A stretch of 64,000 nt of DNA from Dermacoccus abyssi (GTDB lineage Bacteria > Actinomycetota > Actinomycetes > Actinomycetales > Dermatophilaceae): NCBI RefSeq assembly GCF_003515945.1, contig NZ_QWLM01000014.1, forward strand, positions 1-64,000. Direction: 5' to 3'. The notes beneath the pieces were generated by a model. The model was not told the origin of the DNA and ran no database searches. It saw nothing but the letters and a program-made list of their open reading frames with translations. This document shows positions 43,854 through 52,359 of this stretch, piece after piece. The stretch's first letter is position 1. Each line of letters begins with the position of its first letter. A program made the position numbers and the translations under genes.

Positions 43854-44639
43854 TCACGCGTCAGAGCTGCGCCCCAACTGCACGAGCTGCGGCGTGGACG
43901 ACTTCGAGTGCTCACCCGAGCAGCAGCCGTCTGCGCAGGCATCGACACGCTCGGGTCCGGTGGCAACGTTGCCGGAGCAGCAGTCGTCGACCGTGGAGGT
44001 TGCCGAGCAAGGGGTACCTGAGTTCCCAACGGCACAGCAGCCTTCCCCGTGCCATGCCCGCCAACCCTCCCGGGCGGCGACCGCAGCCAGGGCGAGGGCC
44101 GCGATCGGATCGGCCCACCACCATCCGAACAGTGCATTGAGCCCGAGTCCCACGAGGAGCACGACCGACAGATACGTGCACAGCAGCGTCTGTGTCGAAT
44201 CGGCGACAACCGATCCCGAACCGAGCTCTCGACCCGTGGATCGCTGGGCGTAAGACAGGAACGGCATGATCACGACGCTCAACGCCGCGAGTAGCATGCC
44301 GACCCACGAGACATCCGGCGCCTCCCGCCGCACGAGCGCCGAGATGGCTTCGTAGCCGACGAACAGCGCCAACGCAGCAAACCCGAAGGCCATCGCCTTC
44401 TGCGCGGTCTGCTCCCTGGACTCTGGCATGGCATGACGGAACTGCCACAGGATGATGAGGCCGCTTGACACTTCGATGATCGAGTCGAGACCGAAACCGA
44501 CAAGACCCACCGAGCCCGCAATCTTGCCGGCGGAAATGGCAATGAACGCTTCGACGGTGTTGTAGAGCACCGTCGCGAGCGCAAGCCACTGCGCCCGGCG
44601 CCCGAGGGCGGCCCGACGTTCAGCAGTCAATGTCGTCAC
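43854..44639 (-). CDS. CDF-like cation transporter with cysteine-rich tail
   Basis: 261 residues, six helices. VEAFIAISAGKIAGSVGLVG and FGLDSIIEVSSGLIILWQF show the CDF metal-site pattern (an Asp and an acidic partner in helix two), and VADSTQTLLCTYLSVVLLVG has the second site (helix five). The last 55 residues hold eight cysteines (EGCCAVGNSGTPC, DDCCSGN, CADGCCSGEH), a probable soft-metal-binding tail replacing the usual cytosolic CDF domain. GTG 44639 overlaps the preceding CDF stop by GTGA. It is the last gene of the ArsR-CDF-CDF operon. Confidence 0.85.
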   Translation of the reverse strand: MTTLTAERRAALGRRAQWLALATVLYNTVEAFIAISAGKIAGSVGLVGFGLDSIIEVSSGLIILWQFRHAMPESREQTAQKAMAFGFAALALFVGYEAISALVRREAPDVSWVGMLLAALSVVIMPFLSYAQRSTGRELGSGSVVADSTQTLLCTYLSVVLLVGLGLNALFGWWWADPIAALALAAVAAREGWRAWHGEGCCAVGNSGTPCSATSTVDDCCSGNVATGPERVDACADGCCSGEHSKSSTPQLVQLGRSSDA

Positions 44640-45556
44640 CAATCCGCCCCTTCACAGTTCTCGACGCCGGTCTCCACCTGGAGCGTCGCGTGGGCAATGC
44701 TGAACTTCGTTCGCAGCAGGTCGCTCGCTTCTCGCAGGGCTACTCCGTCGCGGGCACCCGTTGGGGAGGCGACGACGTGAGCTGTAGCGACATTCATTCC
44801 GCTCGTGAGCTGCCACACGTGCAGGTCGTGCACGTCCTCGACCGACCCGAGGGCTTCGAGCGCCTCGAGGATCTCGCGCGGCTCGACGTCGGCAGGAGCG
44901 TGCTGGCCCAGCACAGCGAGCACCTCACGCCCGAGCATCACCGCGCGTACGGCAACGAAGGCCGCTATGGCGAGGGCGATTCCTGTGTCCCACCACGTTG
45001 CGCCGGTGAATCGAACGAGAAGTGCGGCGGCGATGACCCCGACGGAGCCCAGGCTGTCCGCGAGAACCTCGAGGTAGGCGCCGCGCACGTTCAGGCTCTC
45101 GCTCGCCCCGGCGCGCAACAGCGCGATGCTGATGAGGTTGATGACCAGCCCGATCGCACCGACGACGAGCATGACGCCCGAAGCCGGCTCGCCCGGGGAC
45201 CCGAAACGTCCGATCGCCTCCACCGCGATGTAGATCGACACGCCAAGCATGACGAGCACTGCGAACCCGGAGGCGAAGACCTCAGCGCGGTAGGAGCCGA
45301 ACGTGCGGCGGCCTGTCGTGTCCTTCCGTGTCGCGATGCGTGTGGCGACGAGCGCCGCACCCAACGTCACGACGTCGGCGGCCATGTGGCCGGCGTCGCT
45401 GATCAGAGCCAGTGAGTCCGAGAGCAGACCTGCGACGAGTTCGACGACGAAAAACGCGAGAACGAGGCCGAACGAGACCGCCAGGCGCCACCGATGACGC
45501 CCTGCGGCCGAAGTGCCTTCAGCGGCCGTGGGGCCGTGCGAGTGACCGTGCCCCAT
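44636..45556 (-). CDS. CDF zinc/cobalt efflux transporter (ZitB/CzcD-like)
   Basis: 306 residues. His-rich N-terminus MGHGHSHGP; helix two LALISDAGHMAADVVTLGAA contains the zinc-site HxxxD; helix five LEVLADSLGSVGVIAAALLV has the D; the C-terminal metallochaperone-like domain includes VHDLHVWQLTSGMNVATAHV. Exchanges protons for Zn2+, Cd2+ or Co2+ at the cytoplasmic membrane. It begins 1 nt after the arsR stop. Confidence 0.93.
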   Translation of the reverse strand: MGHGHSHGPTAAEGTSAAGRHRWRLAVSFGLVLAFFVVELVAGLLSDSLALISDAGHMAADVVTLGAALVATRIATRKDTTGRRTFGSYRAEVFASGFAVLVMLGVSIYIAVEAIGRFGSPGEPASGVMLVVGAIGLVINLISIALLRAGASESLNVRGAYLEVLADSLGSVGVIAAALLVRFTGATWWDTGIALAIAAFVAVRAVMLGREVLAVLGQHAPADVEPREILEALEALGSVEDVHDLHVWQLTSGMNVATAHVVASPTGARDGVALREASDLLRTKFSIAHATLQVETGVENCEGADW

Positions 45557-45557
45557 C

Positions 45558-45941
45558 TCAGGACTTACTCGTGTCGTGATCGATGTGCGCCCGCGTCACG
45601 TCGAGCAACATGCGCACGTGGCCGTCCGAAAGGCGGTAGAAGACGTTTCGGCCCGCTCGACGACCGATGACAACCCCGGACGACCTCATCAGACGTAAAG
45701 CCTGTGAGACAGTCGTTTCCGTCACCCCGGTCGCCTCCGCGAGATCACAGACGCAGAGCTCCCCCGCGTCGAGCAGTGTGTGGAGCAGACGGGTTCGAGT
45801 GGGATCGCCAAGCAGCTTGAAGACGCTGCTGATCTCCTCGATCACCTCGAGCGGCGGCAATGCCTCCATCGCCAAAGCGACCTTGTCGGGGCAGTCGGCC
45901 CCCGGCGCACAAGCATCGAGCGCTTCGACATTCGACGACAC
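45558..45941 (-). CDS. ArsR/SmtB-family metal-responsive repressor
   Basis: 127 residues from GTG 45941 (AAGGAG 6 nt upstream; TTG 45947 sits on the Shine-Dalgarno and is excluded). SVFKLLGDPTRTRLLHTLLD and DLAEATGVTETTVSQALRLM form the winged helix. GELCVCDLA is the CxC motif that binds metal in alpha-3 type sensors (ArsR/CadC/CmtR), and cysteines near the N-terminus and His-rich DVTRAHIDHD at the C-terminus could add ligands. It heads the operon with two CDF exporters and faces dsbA across a palindrome, so it should release DNA on binding Zn, Cd or a similar metal. Confidence 0.9.
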   Translation of the reverse strand: MSSNVEALDACAPGADCPDKVALAMEALPPLEVIEEISSVFKLLGDPTRTRLLHTLLDAGELCVCDLAEATGVTETTVSQALRLMRSSGVVIGRRAGRNVFYRLSDGHVRMLLDVTRAHIDHDTSKS

Positions 45942-45952
45942 GAGCAACTCCT

Positions 45953-45980
45953 TAACATCTGATCAATTGAACAGATGTTA
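45953..45980. promoter_or_regulatory. Operator palindrome between arsR and dsbA
   Basis: TAACATCTG (45953-45961) and CAGATGTTA (45972-45980) are exact complements around ATCAATTGAA, the size and AT-richness expected of an ArsR/SmtB site. It lies 12 bp from arsR and 38 bp from the dsbA-like start, so both divergent promoters could be controlled. Confidence 0.8.
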
Positions 45981-46017
45981 GCGTAATCCCACTGTCGCCC
46001 GCCGTACAAGGATGAGC

Positions 46018-46674
46018 ATGAAGAAGCCCGCCCTCGCCGCCGCACTTGTCGTCGCGATCGTTGCCGCCGTCATCGTCGCAGTGATATTCCTCAACAGGAC
46101 CCCAGAACCGAAGCCGACGCCGTCCGCATCCGGGGACACGGCCGTGTCCAACCTCGCCGCCCCTGACAGCCACCGGCTGCAAAAGGCACCCGACGGCTCA
46201 CCGGTCCTCGTCGAATTCCTCGACTTCGAATGCGAGGCGTGCCGCGCCGCATACCCGTTCGTCGAGGAACTCCGCAAGGACTACAAGGGCAAGGTCACCT
46301 TCGTCATCCGCTACTTCCCGCTGCCGGGCCACAAGAACTCCATGACCGCCGCGCTCGCTGTGGAGGCCGCGGCACAGCAGGGCAAACTCCAGCAGATGTA
46401 CTCCACGATGTACGAACGTCAGACACAGTGGGGCGAGAAGCAGACATCCCAAGCCTCCGTGTTCCGAGGCTACGCGCAAGAACTTGGCCTCGACATGGCC
46501 GCCTACGACAGGGCCGTGGCGTCCCCCGCCACCAAGGCCCGCGTCGAGAAGGACTACAAAGCCGGCCTGGAAGCGGGCGTCGAAGGCACCCCGACGTTCT
46601 TCCTCGACGGCGAAAAGGTCACCGTCGACTCCATGGAGGCTTTCCGTTCCCTCATCGATGAAGCGGTGAAGTGA
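46018..46674 (+). CDS. Membrane-anchored DsbA-like thiol oxidoreductase
   Basis: 218 residues. One N-terminal helix (about 5-25) anchors it outside the membrane. The thioredoxin-fold domain has the active site FLDFECEACRAAYPFVEELR (Cys72-Glu-Ala-Cys75) and the cis-Pro loop GVEGTPTFFLDG; an all-helical insert lies between. It should introduce disulfides into exported proteins. ATG 46018 is chosen over 46012 because AAGGA is 5 nt ahead of it. It overlaps the VKOR gene by GTGA, a natural pair because VKOR reoxidises DsbA. Confidence 0.92.
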   Translation: MKKPALAAALVVAIVAAVIVAVIFLNRTPEPKPTPSASGDTAVSNLAAPDSHRLQKAPDGSPVLVEFLDFECEACRAAYPFVEELRKDYKGKVTFVIRYFPLPGHKNSMTAALAVEAAAQQGKLQQMYSTMYERQTQWGEKQTSQASVFRGYAQELGLDMAAYDRAVASPATKARVEKDYKAGLEAGVEGTPTFFLDGEKVTVDSMEAFRSLIDEAVK

Positions 46675-47243
46675 GCAGCTCCGCGGGCGAGCGGCGGCAG
46701 AGCATCGCCCTCGTCGGCCTGTCTGCCGTCGGCCTCGTCTGCTCCGTCATTCTCCTGATGGAAAAGCTCGCACTGCTGGCCGATCCGGAGCACGTCCCGA
46801 GTTGCAGCATCAATCCCGTCGTCGCCTGCGGCTCGGTCATCACCTCGTGGCAGGCAAGTGTCGTGGCAGACCTGCCGAACCCTGTACTGGGGATCGTGGG
46901 TTTCAGCATCGTGATGACCGCCGGCGCCCTGGGCGCGGGCGGCCTCCACTTCAGCCGCTGGGTTTGGGTCGGCTTGCTCGCCGGCGTCCTCGTGGGGTTT
47001 GCCTTCGTCCACTGGCTCATCTGGCAGAGCCTCACCGTGATCGGGGCGCTCTGCCCCTACTGCATGGTGGTGTGGGTCGTCATGCTCGCGTTGGTCACCG
47101 TCGCAGTTCGGGCCGGCGCCTCGGAAGGCGCGGTACCCGCGGCGGTCAGCCGCTGGGCACCCAGCGCAGCTGTCATGTGGCTCGCACTCCTCGTGCTCGC
47201 CATCTTCCTACGATTCCAGGACTACTGGCTGACCCTGGTGTGA
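46671..47243 (+). CDS. Vitamin K epoxide reductase-family protein (VKOR)
   Basis: 190 residues, four to five helices. The loop cysteine pair is Cys45 and Cys53 in VPSCSINPVVACGSV and the quinone-side CxxC is Cys128-Cys131 in VIGALCPYCMVVWV. Bacterial VKOR reoxidises DsbA-like proteins and passes electrons to menaquinone, whose biosynthesis genes are nearby. GTG 46671 overlaps the dsbA-like stop. It converges on the cytochrome operon with only 21 bp between. Confidence 0.93.
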   Translation: MSSSAGERRQSIALVGLSAVGLVCSVILLMEKLALLADPEHVPSCSINPVVACGSVITSWQASVVADLPNPVLGIVGFSIVMTAGALGAGGLHFSRWVWVGLLAGVLVGFAFVHWLIWQSLTVIGALCPYCMVVWVVMLALVTVAVRAGASEGAVPAAVSRWAPSAAVMWLALLVLAIFLRFQDYWLTLV

Positions 47244-47264
47244 CGGGTGGATGAGTCCGACGAA

Positions 47265-47510
47265 CTACTCGTCGTTGTCCTCGGCCTCGCGCAGTTCCTT
47301 GGAGCGCTCGCGGCGACGCTCGACGCGGCTCTCCACGACGTCGACCGTCTCCTGACGGAAATGGTTGAGCGCGAAGAAGCTGATGACCGTCGAGGCGATG
47401 GCCGCCACGATGAGCAGCAGGAAACCACGGAGCCCTACGAGCCAGCCGACGCTGAGGCAGCCGAAGAAGACGAGGAGGCGCAGGACGGTGTAGCGCGCGA
47501 CAGGTGCCAT
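47265..47510 (-). CDS. DUF4229 small membrane protein
   Basis: 81 residues: two helices (LRLLVFFGCLSVGWLVG and GFLLLIVAAIASTVISFFAL) then NHFRQETVDVVESRVERRRERS with an acidic tail, the pattern of DUF4229. Last gene of the hemL-ccs operon, 3 nt after ccsB. Its constant position after ccsB-type genes in actinobacteria hints at a link to cytochrome assembly or respiratory membranes, which is inference. Confidence 0.8.
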   Translation of the reverse strand: MAPVARYTVLRLLVFFGCLSVGWLVGLRGFLLLIVAAIASTVISFFALNHFRQETVDVVESRVERRRERSKELREAEDNDE

Positions 47511-47513
47511 GGA

Positions 47514-48584
47514 TCAGAGCCCCGAGTAGGAGTGCTGGCCGACGAAGTACACGTTGACGACGCCGTAGTTGATGAGGATGCAGGCGAAGCCGATGATGAC
47601 GACGACGGCGGCCTTGCGACCGCTCCACCCGACCGTCACGCGGCTGTGCAGGTAGGCCGCGTACACGATGAAGATGACGAGGGACCACACTTCCTTCGGG
47701 TCCCAGTTCCAGTAGGCGCCCCAGGCCTCCTGGGCCCAGATGGCGCCGGCGAGGATCGTGAACATCCACAGCGGGAACGCGATGATGTGCACGCCGTACG
47801 CGAGACGGTCGAGGGTCTTGGAATCCGGCAGGGCCTTGAGGAAGCCGCCCGTCTTGCCCTTCTCCTCACGGTTGAGCTGCGCGAGGTAGAGGCAGGTGAT
47901 GACGAAGCCGATGGTGAACAGACCGATCGACAGCGTTGCCACCGTCACGTGGATCGACAGCCAGTACGACTGCAGCGACGGCATGAGCTTGCTCGCCTCG
48001 GTGTAGTACACGAGGGCCGCGAGCATGATGAAGAGGACGGCGGGGAGCGTGACGAACGCACCGAGCCAGCGCACGTCCTTGCGCAGGCTCCAGCCGAGGA
48101 AGCACACGAGCAGGAACGCGGTGCCGACGAGGTCGAACTCGTACATGTTGCCCAGCGGCGGGCGACCGACGGCGAATCCGCGCAGCGCGATGCCGAGGAC
48201 GAGCGCCGCCGTTCCGAGCCACGTCAGGGCCATGCCCGTGCCGGCCCACTTGCGCGGTGCCGGGTCGGCAGGAAGATCGCTCCCGCCGTCGCCGTCGAGG
48301 TCACGCTTGGAGGAGTGGGTCTCGGTACGCTCGAGGACGGCCGTGGCGCCGCCCGCCGACTTCTCCCTGCTCGAGGTCGTGGATGCACCCTCAGCGGCGT
48401 CCTCGTCCCCGGTATGGGCAGCGGCTTCGCCGGTACGCTCCTTGCGGCCCGGGGTCTGTGCCAGGTCGACACAGAACGCCAGCATGGCCAACGTCAGGAC
48501 GAGCCCGGAGGCGTAGACGGCGTACGTCGAGTTCTGGGCGAGGGCGCTGTTGGCCTCGTCGATGAGGGCGAAAGCGGACATCAT
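47514..48584 (-). CDS. ccsB: Cytochrome c biogenesis protein CcsB (ResC)
   Basis: 356 residues, system II heme handler. The heme-binding WWD-type motif is WGAYWNWDPKEVWSLVIFIV; flanking histidines occur in YWLSIHVTVATLSIG and YGVHIIAFPLWMF. A long hydrophilic stretch (about 45-110), rich in Ser, Glu and Ala, separates helix one from the core and is typical of actinobacterial forms. It overlaps resB by ATGA. With ResB it moves heme outward and attaches it to CxxCH of apocytochrome c. Confidence 0.95.
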   Translation of the reverse strand: MMSAFALIDEANSALAQNSTYAVYASGLVLTLAMLAFCVDLAQTPGRKERTGEAAAHTGDEDAAEGASTTSSREKSAGGATAVLERTETHSSKRDLDGDGGSDLPADPAPRKWAGTGMALTWLGTAALVLGIALRGFAVGRPPLGNMYEFDLVGTAFLLVCFLGWSLRKDVRWLGAFVTLPAVLFIMLAALVYYTEASKLMPSLQSYWLSIHVTVATLSIGLFTIGFVITCLYLAQLNREEKGKTGGFLKALPDSKTLDRLAYGVHIIAFPLWMFTILAGAIWAQEAWGAYWNWDPKEVWSLVIFIVYAAYLHSRVTVGWSGRKAAVVVIIGFACILINYGVVNVYFVGQHSYSGL

Positions 48585-50293
48585 GCCTTACCTGTCGTTC
48601 CGGTCGTGACGGCGCGAGCCTGGATGCGTTCGAAGATTTCGTCGACCGCGAGAGCGAGCCTGGGGTCCTCGCCCTTGGCGAGGCCACCGATCTCCACCAC
48701 TGTACGCGGTGCGCCCGAACCGTCTGCGTCCGAGGCCGGGCGCACCCGGACGAAGACGCGGCGGCGGCGAATCATGAGCGACAGCACGAGGCCTGCGAGG
48801 GCCGTGACGGAGAAGATGAGAGCGGGCAGCTTGCCCGGGTCGTGCCGGATCGAGAGACCCGCCCAACGCGGCACCGACTCGAAGGTGACCGAACCCATGT
48901 TGTTCGGCAGCTTCACCGTCTGACCGAGTGCGATCTGCAGACGAAGGGGCTGGCCCTTCTCGTCCTTGACCTGCGTCATCTTCTCGGTGTCGAGGCTGAA
49001 GACCGACTGCGGGCGGCCGTTCGGGTAGAGGTCACCCTTGTAGACGCCGAGGTAGAGCGCGGGAGCCTTCGCGTCCGGGAAGGCCGAGCTCGGGCCCTTG
49101 TTCGGGTCGACGTAGGCCGTGGGCAGGAAGAAGCCGAACAGACCCACCTGGTCCGGCGAGGCGCCGGGGATCTTGAACGCGCCCGTCGACTTGTACTGGT
49201 TGTCGACGGCGAGGAACGGCGTCGACTGGTCGTACAGGACGTTGCCCTTTGCGTCCTTGTACGTGATCTTCGGCGCGTAGCCGTTACCCAGGAGGTAGAC
49301 CTCGCCGCCGCCGACCTTGAGCGGGTGGTTGACGCGGATCTGGTCCTGCTGCCACTTCGCCTCCGGCGACTCCTTGAAGTGGACGTCCGCGGTGAAGTCA
49401 CGCGGCTGCCCCCACTGCGGGCTCGTGGGGTCGACCTTGTCCTCGAAGATGACCTTGAGGCTGTCCATCTTCAGCGACCAGTCGGGCAGATCCTCCTCGA
49501 GGTCGACCCAGGGGCCGAGCTTGAGGGTGTCGTAGCGGGTCATCGTCGATGTGAACCCACTCTTGTCGGGCACGATGACGTCGCCGCGCCAACCCCACAC
49601 GTGGCCACCGGCAACGGCGACGATGATGCCGACGAGGCTGAGGTGGAACAGCAGGTTGCCGGTCTCACGCAGCATGCCGCCCTCGGAGGCAACCTCGAGG
49701 TCGCCCGTGTCCTTGCGGATCTTGAAGCGCTTGCGTCGGAGAACCTCGCGCGCGGCCTGCGCGACGGCCTCGGGGCTGGCGTCGAGCGTCTCGTTGCGGT
49801 GAGCCGGCAGGCGCTTGATGTTGCGCGGCATCTTCGGCGGCCCGGAACGCATCGCCTTCCAGTGCACCTTGGCGCGCGGGATGATGCAGCCGATGAGCGA
49901 GACGGCGAGCAACAGGTAGATCGCGGCGAACCACGGCGTGCTGTAGACGTTGAACATCCCGAGGCGATCGAGCCACGGGAACAGGTCGGGGTGGTCCTGC
50001 TCGTACTGGGTGACGCGGGTGGCGTCGATCGAGCGCTGCGGGAAGATCGAGCCCGGCACGGCCGCGATGGCCACGAGCAGCAGCAGGAATAGCGCCGTGC
50101 GCATCGTCGTCAGCTGGCGCCAGAACCAGCGCAGCATGCCGAGGACACCGATGCTCGCGCCGGCCTTGCCCGACGTGCCGGACTTGCCACCGGCCTTCGC
50201 GCCGCCTCGCGGCGACTTCTTGGCGGCTGCGCCCTTCGCTGCGTCGTCGCTGGTCTCGGGCCCGTTGTTGCCCGGGGCCTTCTTGGCTGCCAC
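48581..50293 (-). CDS. resB: Cytochrome c biogenesis protein ResB
   Basis: 570 residues. After a basic, Ala/Gly-rich N-terminus (about 1-55), three helices (TALFLLLLVAIAAVPGSIFP, PWFAAIYLLLAVSLIGCIIP and LLFHLSLVGIIVAVAGG) precede a large exported domain and a final helix (LIFSVTALAGLVLSLMI). DVIVPDKSGFTSTMTRYD and VNHPLKVGGGEVYLLGNGYAP are ResB signatures. It partners CcsB. The GTG start shares its G with the ccdA stop in a TAGTG overlap, indicating strict coupling. Confidence 0.94.
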   Translation of the reverse strand: MAAKKAPGNNGPETSDDAAKGAAAKKSPRGGAKAGGKSGTSGKAGASIGVLGMLRWFWRQLTTMRTALFLLLLVAIAAVPGSIFPQRSIDATRVTQYEQDHPDLFPWLDRLGMFNVYSTPWFAAIYLLLAVSLIGCIIPRAKVHWKAMRSGPPKMPRNIKRLPAHRNETLDASPEAVAQAAREVLRRKRFKIRKDTGDLEVASEGGMLRETGNLLFHLSLVGIIVAVAGGHVWGWRGDVIVPDKSGFTSTMTRYDTLKLGPWVDLEEDLPDWSLKMDSLKVIFEDKVDPTSPQWGQPRDFTADVHFKESPEAKWQQDQIRVNHPLKVGGGEVYLLGNGYAPKITYKDAKGNVLYDQSTPFLAVDNQYKSTGAFKIPGASPDQVGLFGFFLPTAYVDPNKGPSSAFPDAKAPALYLGVYKGDLYPNGRPQSVFSLDTEKMTQVKDEKGQPLRLQIALGQTVKLPNNMGSVTFESVPRWAGLSIRHDPGKLPALIFSVTALAGLVLSLMIRRRRVFVRVRPASDADGSGAPRTVVEIGGLAKGEDPRLALAVDEIFERIQARAVTTGTTGKA

Positions 50294-51060
50294 TAGATCA
50301 CCGTTTCGAACTGGTTGACGAGGTTGGACTGGACGAGGGCCATGAGTTCCTCCCACAGCCCGCTCACCATGAGCAAGCCCATGGCGATCATGAGAGTGCC
50401 GCCGACGATCTGGATCGGACGGTGGTGGTCACGAAGCCACTTCGACGCCTTCTCGGCACGGCTCCACCCAGCGGCGATGAGGATGAACGGCAGGCCCATG
50501 CCGAGCGCGTAACAGACGGTGAGGAACAGAGCCCTCCCCTGGCTGTCCGCGTTGAGCGACGTATTGGCCGCCAGCAGCGTGCCGAGAACCGGCGAGATAC
50601 AGGGAGCCATCCCGAGACCGAACGCGGCACCGAGCAACGGTGCCCCGACAAGGCCGGCGGCCGGGCGCCAGCGCACCGTGAAGCCGCGCTGACCCACGAC
50701 GCCGAGGAACATGAGCCCCATGAGGATGACGACGACGCCGCCGATGCGCGTGAGCAGACTGCGGTGAGCTCCGACCGTGTCGTAGACGAGGCTGACGGCG
50801 GCCTGGATGCCGACGAAGACGACGGAGAATCCGAGCACGAACAGGCACGCGCCGAGCACGAGTCGGGTGCGTCGCTTCTCGTCCGTCAAGCCCGTGACGT
50901 AGGCGAGGAAGCCCGGCACGAGCGGCAGCACACACGGCGACGCGAATGAGACGACCCCCGCGAGCGCAGCGAAGAAGATCGCGAGCGGCAACGCGCCGTT
51001 CGCGACGATCTGTTCGGGGGAACTCGTCAGGTGAGCGAGCGCCGCAACGCCGGAGCTCAA
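50293..51060 (-). CDS. ccdA: Cytochrome c biogenesis protein CcdA
   Basis: 255 residues, six helices. ALAGVVSFASPCVLPLVPGF and GAAFGLGMAPCISPVLGTLL each hold a conserved Pro-Cys, the pair that carries reducing equivalents from cytosolic thioredoxin across the membrane to ResA. The start is TTG 51060, which overlaps the resA stop as TTGA; the long frame upstream belongs to other genes. Confidence 0.93.
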   Translation of the reverse strand: MSSGVAALAHLTSSPEQIVANGALPLAIFFAALAGVVSFASPCVLPLVPGFLAYVTGLTDEKRRTRLVLGACLFVLGFSVVFVGIQAAVSLVYDTVGAHRSLLTRIGGVVVILMGLMFLGVVGQRGFTVRWRPAAGLVGAPLLGAAFGLGMAPCISPVLGTLLAANTSLNADSQGRALFLTVCYALGMGLPFILIAAGWSRAEKASKWLRDHHRPIQIVGGTLMIAMGLLMVSGLWEELMALVQSNLVNQFETVI

Positions 51061-51671
51061 GCCTTCTCCGCGAGCACCTTGTCGACCATGTTCCGCACCG
51101 TGGTCTCGGTGGTGGAACCGGAGACGCGTGCCGCGATGCGCCCCTGCTTGTCGAGCACGAGCGTCGTCGGCGTGGCCACGACCTTGCGCTGCAGACCCTG
51201 CAGGTTCTGCCCGTCGTCGTTCTTCAGCGACGGGTAGGTGGCGCCCCACTTCTTGAGCGTGGACTTGGCGACGGCGTCGGAGTCACGCTGGTCGAGGCCC
51301 ATGAACACGACGGGCTTGTTCGCGTTGTCGTAGTTCTTCCACGCCTTCTCGAGGTGCGGCGTCTCGGCCTGACACGGGCCGCACCACGCACCCCACACGT
51401 TGAGGACGACGACCTTGCCGCGCTCGGACTCCACGTTCCACTTCTTGCCGTCCAGCGTCTCGCCGGTGAGCTTCACGGGCTCGGCACGCTTGGCGGCCGC
51501 AAGTTCTTCGACGGAACCGTCACCGGCCACATAGCCCTTGTTGTCTCCGGCTTGGGCCTGCTTGCTGATGCTGTCGTTCTGCTCGCTACCGCACGCACTC
51601 AGACCGAGGGTGACGGCAAGGGCGAGCGACGTCGCTGCGGTTGCCTTGAGCGATCGGGCACGGCGCGCCAT
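51057..51671 (-). CDS. resA: ResA/TlpA-like thiol-disulfide lipoprotein
   Basis: 204 residues. Lipobox TLGLSAC near residue 27; thioredoxin-like domain with VVVLNVWGAWCGPCQAETPH (CGPC active site) and VVATPTTLVLDKQG (cis-Pro). It keeps the apocytochrome c heme-binding cysteines reduced, with electrons from CcdA. The ATG overlaps the phosphatase stop (TGATG) and the gene is fully embedded in the operon. Confidence 0.92.
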   Translation of the reverse strand: MARRARSLKATAATSLALAVTLGLSACGSEQNDSISKQAQAGDNKGYVAGDGSVEELAAAKRAEPVKLTGETLDGKKWNVESERGKVVVLNVWGAWCGPCQAETPHLEKAWKNYDNANKPVVFMGLDQRDSDAVAKSTLKKWGATYPSLKNDDGQNLQGLQRKVVATPTTLVLDKQGRIAARVSGSTTETTVRNMVDKVLAEKA

Positions 51672-52357
51672 CAGGCACCCACCGACTGCGTCGAGTTGGG
51701 CAGCAGACGACCCGCGGGTTCGGCGTACTGGACGCCGGTGATCTCGTCACCGGTGAACTCGATCGTCGTAACCGACGCCAGCGTGCACTCACGCGATCGC
51801 GGGTCGTGCCACAGGCGCTTGCCCTCGGCGAAGCGACGGGCCGTCCACACGGGCAGCTGGTGACTGACGACGGCGGCCTCGTGCCCGGCCGCGGCGTCAC
51901 GTGCGTCGAGGATGGCGGTGTACATGCGCTCGGCTATCTCCTGGTACGGCTCGCCCCAGCTGGGCCGCAGCGGGTTGACGAGCTTCGGCCAGAAGCGGGG
52001 CTGGAGCAGTTGCTTGGGGTTCGATCCAACGGTCAGACCCTCGAAATCGTTCCCGGCCTCGATGACGCGCGGGTCGAGGACGACGGGCAGATCGAGCTTC
52101 TCCGCGAGCGGCGCGGCCGTCTCCTGCGCACGCTCGAGCGGCGAACTGACGAGGTAGGTGATGTCGCGCGGGGCGAGCCACTGGCTCGTCACTTCGGCCA
52201 TCTCACGGCCGAGCTCGGAGAGGTGGTAGCCGTCGAGGCGCCCGTAGAGCACCTTCTTCGGGTTGAACACCTCGCCGTGACGCACGAGGTGCACCAGCGT
52301 CTTCGTCGTGGGGGTGGGGGCCTCGGTCGACGGGGAAAGCGGGACGTCGTTCGTCAT
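51671..52357 (-). CDS. Histidine phosphatase family protein (phosphoglycerate mutase-like)
   Basis: 228 residues. LVHLVRHGEVFNPKKVLYGR has the catalytic RHG; LVSSPLERAQETAAPLAE and EAAVVSHQLPVWTARRF supply the second Arg, the acid and the second His. Such proteins dephosphorylate small molecules or proteins; the substrate is unknown. It starts 2 nt after hemL, in the same operon, as is common in actinobacteria. Confidence 0.88.
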   Translation of the reverse strand: MTNDVPLSPSTEAPTPTTKTLVHLVRHGEVFNPKKVLYGRLDGYHLSELGREMAEVTSQWLAPRDITYLVSSPLERAQETAAPLAEKLDLPVVLDPRVIEAGNDFEGLTVGSNPKQLLQPRFWPKLVNPLRPSWGEPYQEIAERMYTAILDARDAAAGHEAAVVSHQLPVWTARRFAEGKRLWHDPRSRECTLASVTTIEFTGDEITGVQYAEPAGRLLPNSTQSVGA

Positions 52358-52359
52358 GG

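Noticed and set aside
47247-48923. 558-codon + frame opposite ccsB and resB
   Set aside because: Shadow of convincing membrane proteins on the minus strand; no start site and no family pattern.
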